NCBI GenBank assembly: GCA_963995505.1
Contig: OZ023194.1
Location: 8,800,428 to 8,864,427, forward strand
Direction: 5' to 3'
Source: Hypericum androsaemum
Taxonomy: Eukaryota > Streptophyta > Magnoliopsida > Malpighiales > Hypericaceae
DNA: 64,000 bases
This document shows positions 60,561 to 64,000 of the stretch, one piece after another. The notes under the pieces were generated by a model that saw nothing but the letters and a program-made list of their open reading frames with translations, had not been told where the DNA came from and did not search any database. Every line of letters starts with the position of its first letter. Position 1 is the stretch's first letter. The position numbers and the translations under genes were made by a program.

Positions 60561-61948
60561 TGTCACACCCCCCATTATAGACATGACAACTGCCCGAGTT
60601 ATTAATTACCCTGCTCGGCATCTGACTTTATTATAAAATAAATTTTGAAATACTCATTTCCCTTATTAAATTGAAACAATGAAACTGTCATCATAAAGAG
60701 AATACTAGAATTCTGAAAAAAAACGTTGAGTTTTATTATTGAAAGGGAAACGTGATGATGCATACAGCAGAAAACTTCTCCGAACCTACTCCTGATCCCG
60801 AACCCCTCCAGATCGATCTGAAACACATCACATACGAACGAATGAGTTGATTTAACCTAGTAAGTGGAACCAAAACAAATACAGAAATCAGAACACAAAT
60901 TCACCGTCACATTTTTCAGAGTCCTACGAAGATCACTTAGCCGACCATCTTAATTGACTAACAGATAAGGACTCTGGAGCCTAACATAACCATGGAGTCT
61001 CTCGTGGGGCACAAATAAATACCCCTTTCGTTCCCGCGTCGCAGGCTCAGATGACGAAACTGTATTCTCTCCACGAGCCCAGTTAATTCTCATGCTCCAT
61101 GTCCATTCGATCATACACATCTAGGGTTGCTCGGTAGCCCCTATTAAGATGTGTACGAACCACGGAGCCCAGAAAGGCACGAGAACAAACCCGCATGTCA
61201 AAACATATTAGAAACATATCTTAAACATATTACTCCCATCAGGGAATCAGAGCAGATCATATCATGTCTAATTTCAGTACATATCATACATTGATTGGCT
61301 TAACTCAGAAATCGGATAGAAATATGGTTAACTCAGAAACCGGACATAAATTTGATTAACTCAGAAATCCTAGGCGAAACAGATCCACTTACCTGATGTC
61401 GTTGCTAATGTCTAAACTTTCTTGGAAACTCCTCCAGCAATCCTTCCGAAACTCTAAACGAAATCCACGTCATTTTTATAAGAAGGCAGTCTTACTCAAA
61501 GATACAAGGTTGCTAAGGGGGCTTACCCTTTCCTTCCTGATCCGATGGGTCCCCTCGAAGTGGATGTGTCGATTAGTCTGTTCTCAACAACTTCAGTAAG
61601 GGTGTACACGTGAGTTTCTTTATAATGGTACAACTCGGATTTATACGAAAAATAGTGTTAAGGACTTACTCTCCACCTCCGATGATTCCCCGATGATTTC
61701 GCCCGCTTCTAGCACGTTCTCTCGGGTCAGATTTTATTCCTCACTTTCACAGAAAGTTAGAATTTCGTGGGTTTCTCTAGGATGGCAGAATGAGGCGGCC
61801 CGAGCCTCTATTTAATCTAGTTTCGGGAAAAACCCTAATCCTTCTAGAGTTTTGTGAAAAATGCTCAAAAGCCCCCTGAATTCATTAATACATGCCAATT
61901 ACTCCCTTAAGTTTAGATACTTAACATTTAAGTTTCTCAGTTCTTACA
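60561..61948. mobile_element. Solo LTR (1.39 kb)
   Basis: Starts TGTCACACCCCCC and ends TCAGTTCTTACA, flanked by CTTTA on both sides. No coding domains. The TGTCACACCCC start suggests a Ty3/gypsy family (inference). Near 61299-61375 the string TTAACTCAGAAATCGGA recurs three times. Confidence 0.85.
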
Positions 61949-61953
61949 CTTTA

Positions 61954-64000
61954 CTTGAGCATAGTTACTATGCTCAAGTAATTAATAGAAATTTTTTACT
62001 TATAAGAAAAACCTCACCATGTTCTAATCAATCATAAGACGACCAAACACTTGGAAAAGGCGAAAATTAAAGTAAAAAGGTCGCAAAAGTGGAGAATTGC
62101 AAAATAATAAAGAAAGTAGGAAAAAAAGAACGTGTCATTTAATGAGATTACTGTATGTCCCTGCTTGGTCAAATAACGGTTTCCGACATGTGTTAATGGT
62201 ATTTATGCTTTAGCTAATGATGTGTCTCGTTGGGAAAATTACCGCGGTAATTATTATGGGTTGCCTTTCGTTGATTATTTTGCAGTCTGTCACAACTTGA
62301 GATCGCCCAAGTCAATACCCACGAGAAATATTCATAAGTCTAACAGGAGGGGCTATCATTGGCATCCATTTCTTTAAATTAGACAGCGAAGAATGTGCAA
62401 AGCAACCTGAAAGTCGGAAAAGTGAAAAATATATTCGGTTTCGAAGATATTCAGAATCGAACACTATTTAGTATAATATTTTATTGATTATATTTATTTA
62501 AATATCTATAATAAATGATCTTCCGTTTGACTCGAGGGATACCTTTCTCTTTTTTTCTCGAATACGGTCTCAAATTATAAATTGTGCCTTTGCAAAACTT
62601 GGTTCTGTTATCAATAACTATTTTTTTTTGTAAGTGAATTTAATTTATATACTAAAAATAAAGAAATTGCGACAGTCCCAAATAGATTCATAATAATAAC
62701 ATTTCGATGAAAACATTTCGATTCTCGAGATTTTAAATGATATATATTATCATACATTATGATTTCATGTATCTCTAAACGTATTGTCGTTTATTACCAT
62801 TTCTTTCCGTAAGTGTAGATTCGTTGAATATATGTTTCACCTACGCTTATAAATAAAGAAAATTGTGAATATTTGTCGTAATCGATTCAGAAAGTACGAC
62901 ATAGTGTTGCTATCTAGATTTACAATGTCTCATCTTATAAATATCATAATAACAATACAACTGTACGATAATACAAGTAAATCTCTAGATTATACTGTAT
63001 CCGCAAGCAAATAGAAGTTGATTGTCACGCTAGCATGAAATGTCATTGAGGAGTCAAAGTCAAGCTAAAAATTCTAAATCACCATATTTTCATATCATCG
63101 TTTTACAAACCGGTCCTTGTCAACATTTTAGACAAAAATAAATCACCATATTTTCATGTCATCGTTTTACAATTATTAATATTTTTATCAACCAATTTGT
63201 TTACATTAGAATTTTTTTTGTTATTGGTCAAGTCGAAATTATCAATCACTTGGATCAATTTTGTAGATCTTGCTAATTCTATGGCATGCACAAAGTTGAA
63301 GGCGGCAATTTACAAGTCACATTTAAAGACCTGGTTAGTTTAGCCTGGAGGAGCATACCTTGGGATTGTTGTAGGGGAAAAAACACAAAATGAAATGAAA
63401 TATGATAAAAGAATATTAATAAAATAATTTATTATTTTAATTTTCATCAAGTCTACCCTTCACCTCTCCCTATCCCTAACCCCACCCCCATGGTTACCTC
63501 TCGTGCGTATGTCTACCTCCAAATAATAGAGAGGATAGCCATCCAATTTTAGCCTTTTGGAGGGACTCACACTGCACCGACTGGCTACGAGTTGCAGCTG
63601 GATCATATATACTTGTAAACACCCCTCAAAAATATATATATATACTCGTAAACGAATAATATAAAAAATGATAGTACCTTGACATGACTCTACATAGGCC
63701 CGGACAATAATACCCAAAACAAACATGGGCCCAAATAATATTATTTCTCGAGAAAAATACGCACAGGTGATAGGTCCTTAAGTTTTAAGTAAAAAATTGG
63801 TCCCATTGCATTCAATTTCTCAAAATTTAGAGACTAATTTATTAAGAACTAAAATTTTGAGTACATTATGTCAAAACTTAAGAACTTTCGAGTATTTGTC
63901 TCTTATTTCTTTTCTGGATAACCTTGTTATATTCAACCTCTGCCAGCAGTTATAATTGAAGTGTGATGATAAATCATATACCCCACACTTATATTATAGT
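61954..64000. other. AT-rich spacer at the right edge
   Basis: No gene was supported. A 34-bp direct repeat occurs at 63077-63110 and 63137-63170. A short TATATATATA run lies near 63632. Confidence 0.4.
63077..63170. repeat. short direct repeat, 34 bp twice
   Basis: AAATCACCATATTTTCATRT followed by CATCGTTTTACAA, copies 60 bases apart with one difference. Confidence 0.75.

Overview
This is nuclear DNA of a flowering plant. The evidence is plant gene families (a NAC factor, a DEAD-box helicase of the RH20/RH30 type, cytosolic ribosomal protein L27a), spliceosomal GT-AG introns, AT-rich spacers and plant transposons. The species cannot be named from the window; a eudicot is the most likely guess.

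Only four host genes look real. From left to right they are a four-exon universal-stress-protein gene (11927-13862, +), a NAC gene with a frame break at the end of its domain (18787-19616, -), a ten-exon DEAD-box RNA helicase whose frame closes perfectly (37465-40753, +), and an intronless L27a gene (43159-43602, +). A 5' fragment of a THUMP-domain gene lies at 6728-6981.

Most of the rest is mobile DNA. The centrepiece is a 9.3 kb Mutator-like element (MULE, 19842-29139) with a perfect 9-bp target-site duplication. It carries two convergent gene ruins, a ULP1-type cysteine protease (+) and a FAR1/MULE transposase with a SWIM zinc finger (-). A 22-bp-class repeat fills introns of both genes and the space between them. 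The element sits 226 bp upstream of the NAC start codon. Smaller foldback elements resembling Pack-MULEs lie at 17011-18127 (acidic-protein 5' fragment), about 54330-56830 (unidentified cargo, split by a solo LTR) and 57275-59311 (a GRF zinc-finger/coiled-coil/membrane-anchor gene).

LTR elements: a minus-strand copia (30186-37087) lacking its 3' LTR and split by a 2.5 kb solo LTR (33201-35734, repeat CTTGT); a complete but dead plus-strand copia (48030-53428, repeat AGTTC); a 1.3 kb minus-strand deletion derivative (46192-47499); two more solo LTRs (55455-56749, 60561-61948); and a copia 3' end (16241-16905). There is also a hAT-type MITE with an 8-bp repeat (5265-5898), a LINE endonuclease scrap near 45.4 kb and possible SINE pieces.

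Layout: 0-11.6 kb is spacer with degenerate repeats and gene fragments; 11.9-19.6 kb holds the stress-protein and NAC genes; 19.8-29.1 kb is the large MULE; 30-37 kb is nested retrotransposons; 37.4-43.6 kb is the gene-rich helicase and L27a segment; 46-64 kb is again mostly transposon. The genes do not form a pathway. All splice joins were made by eye and all identities come from recognised motifs, not searches.
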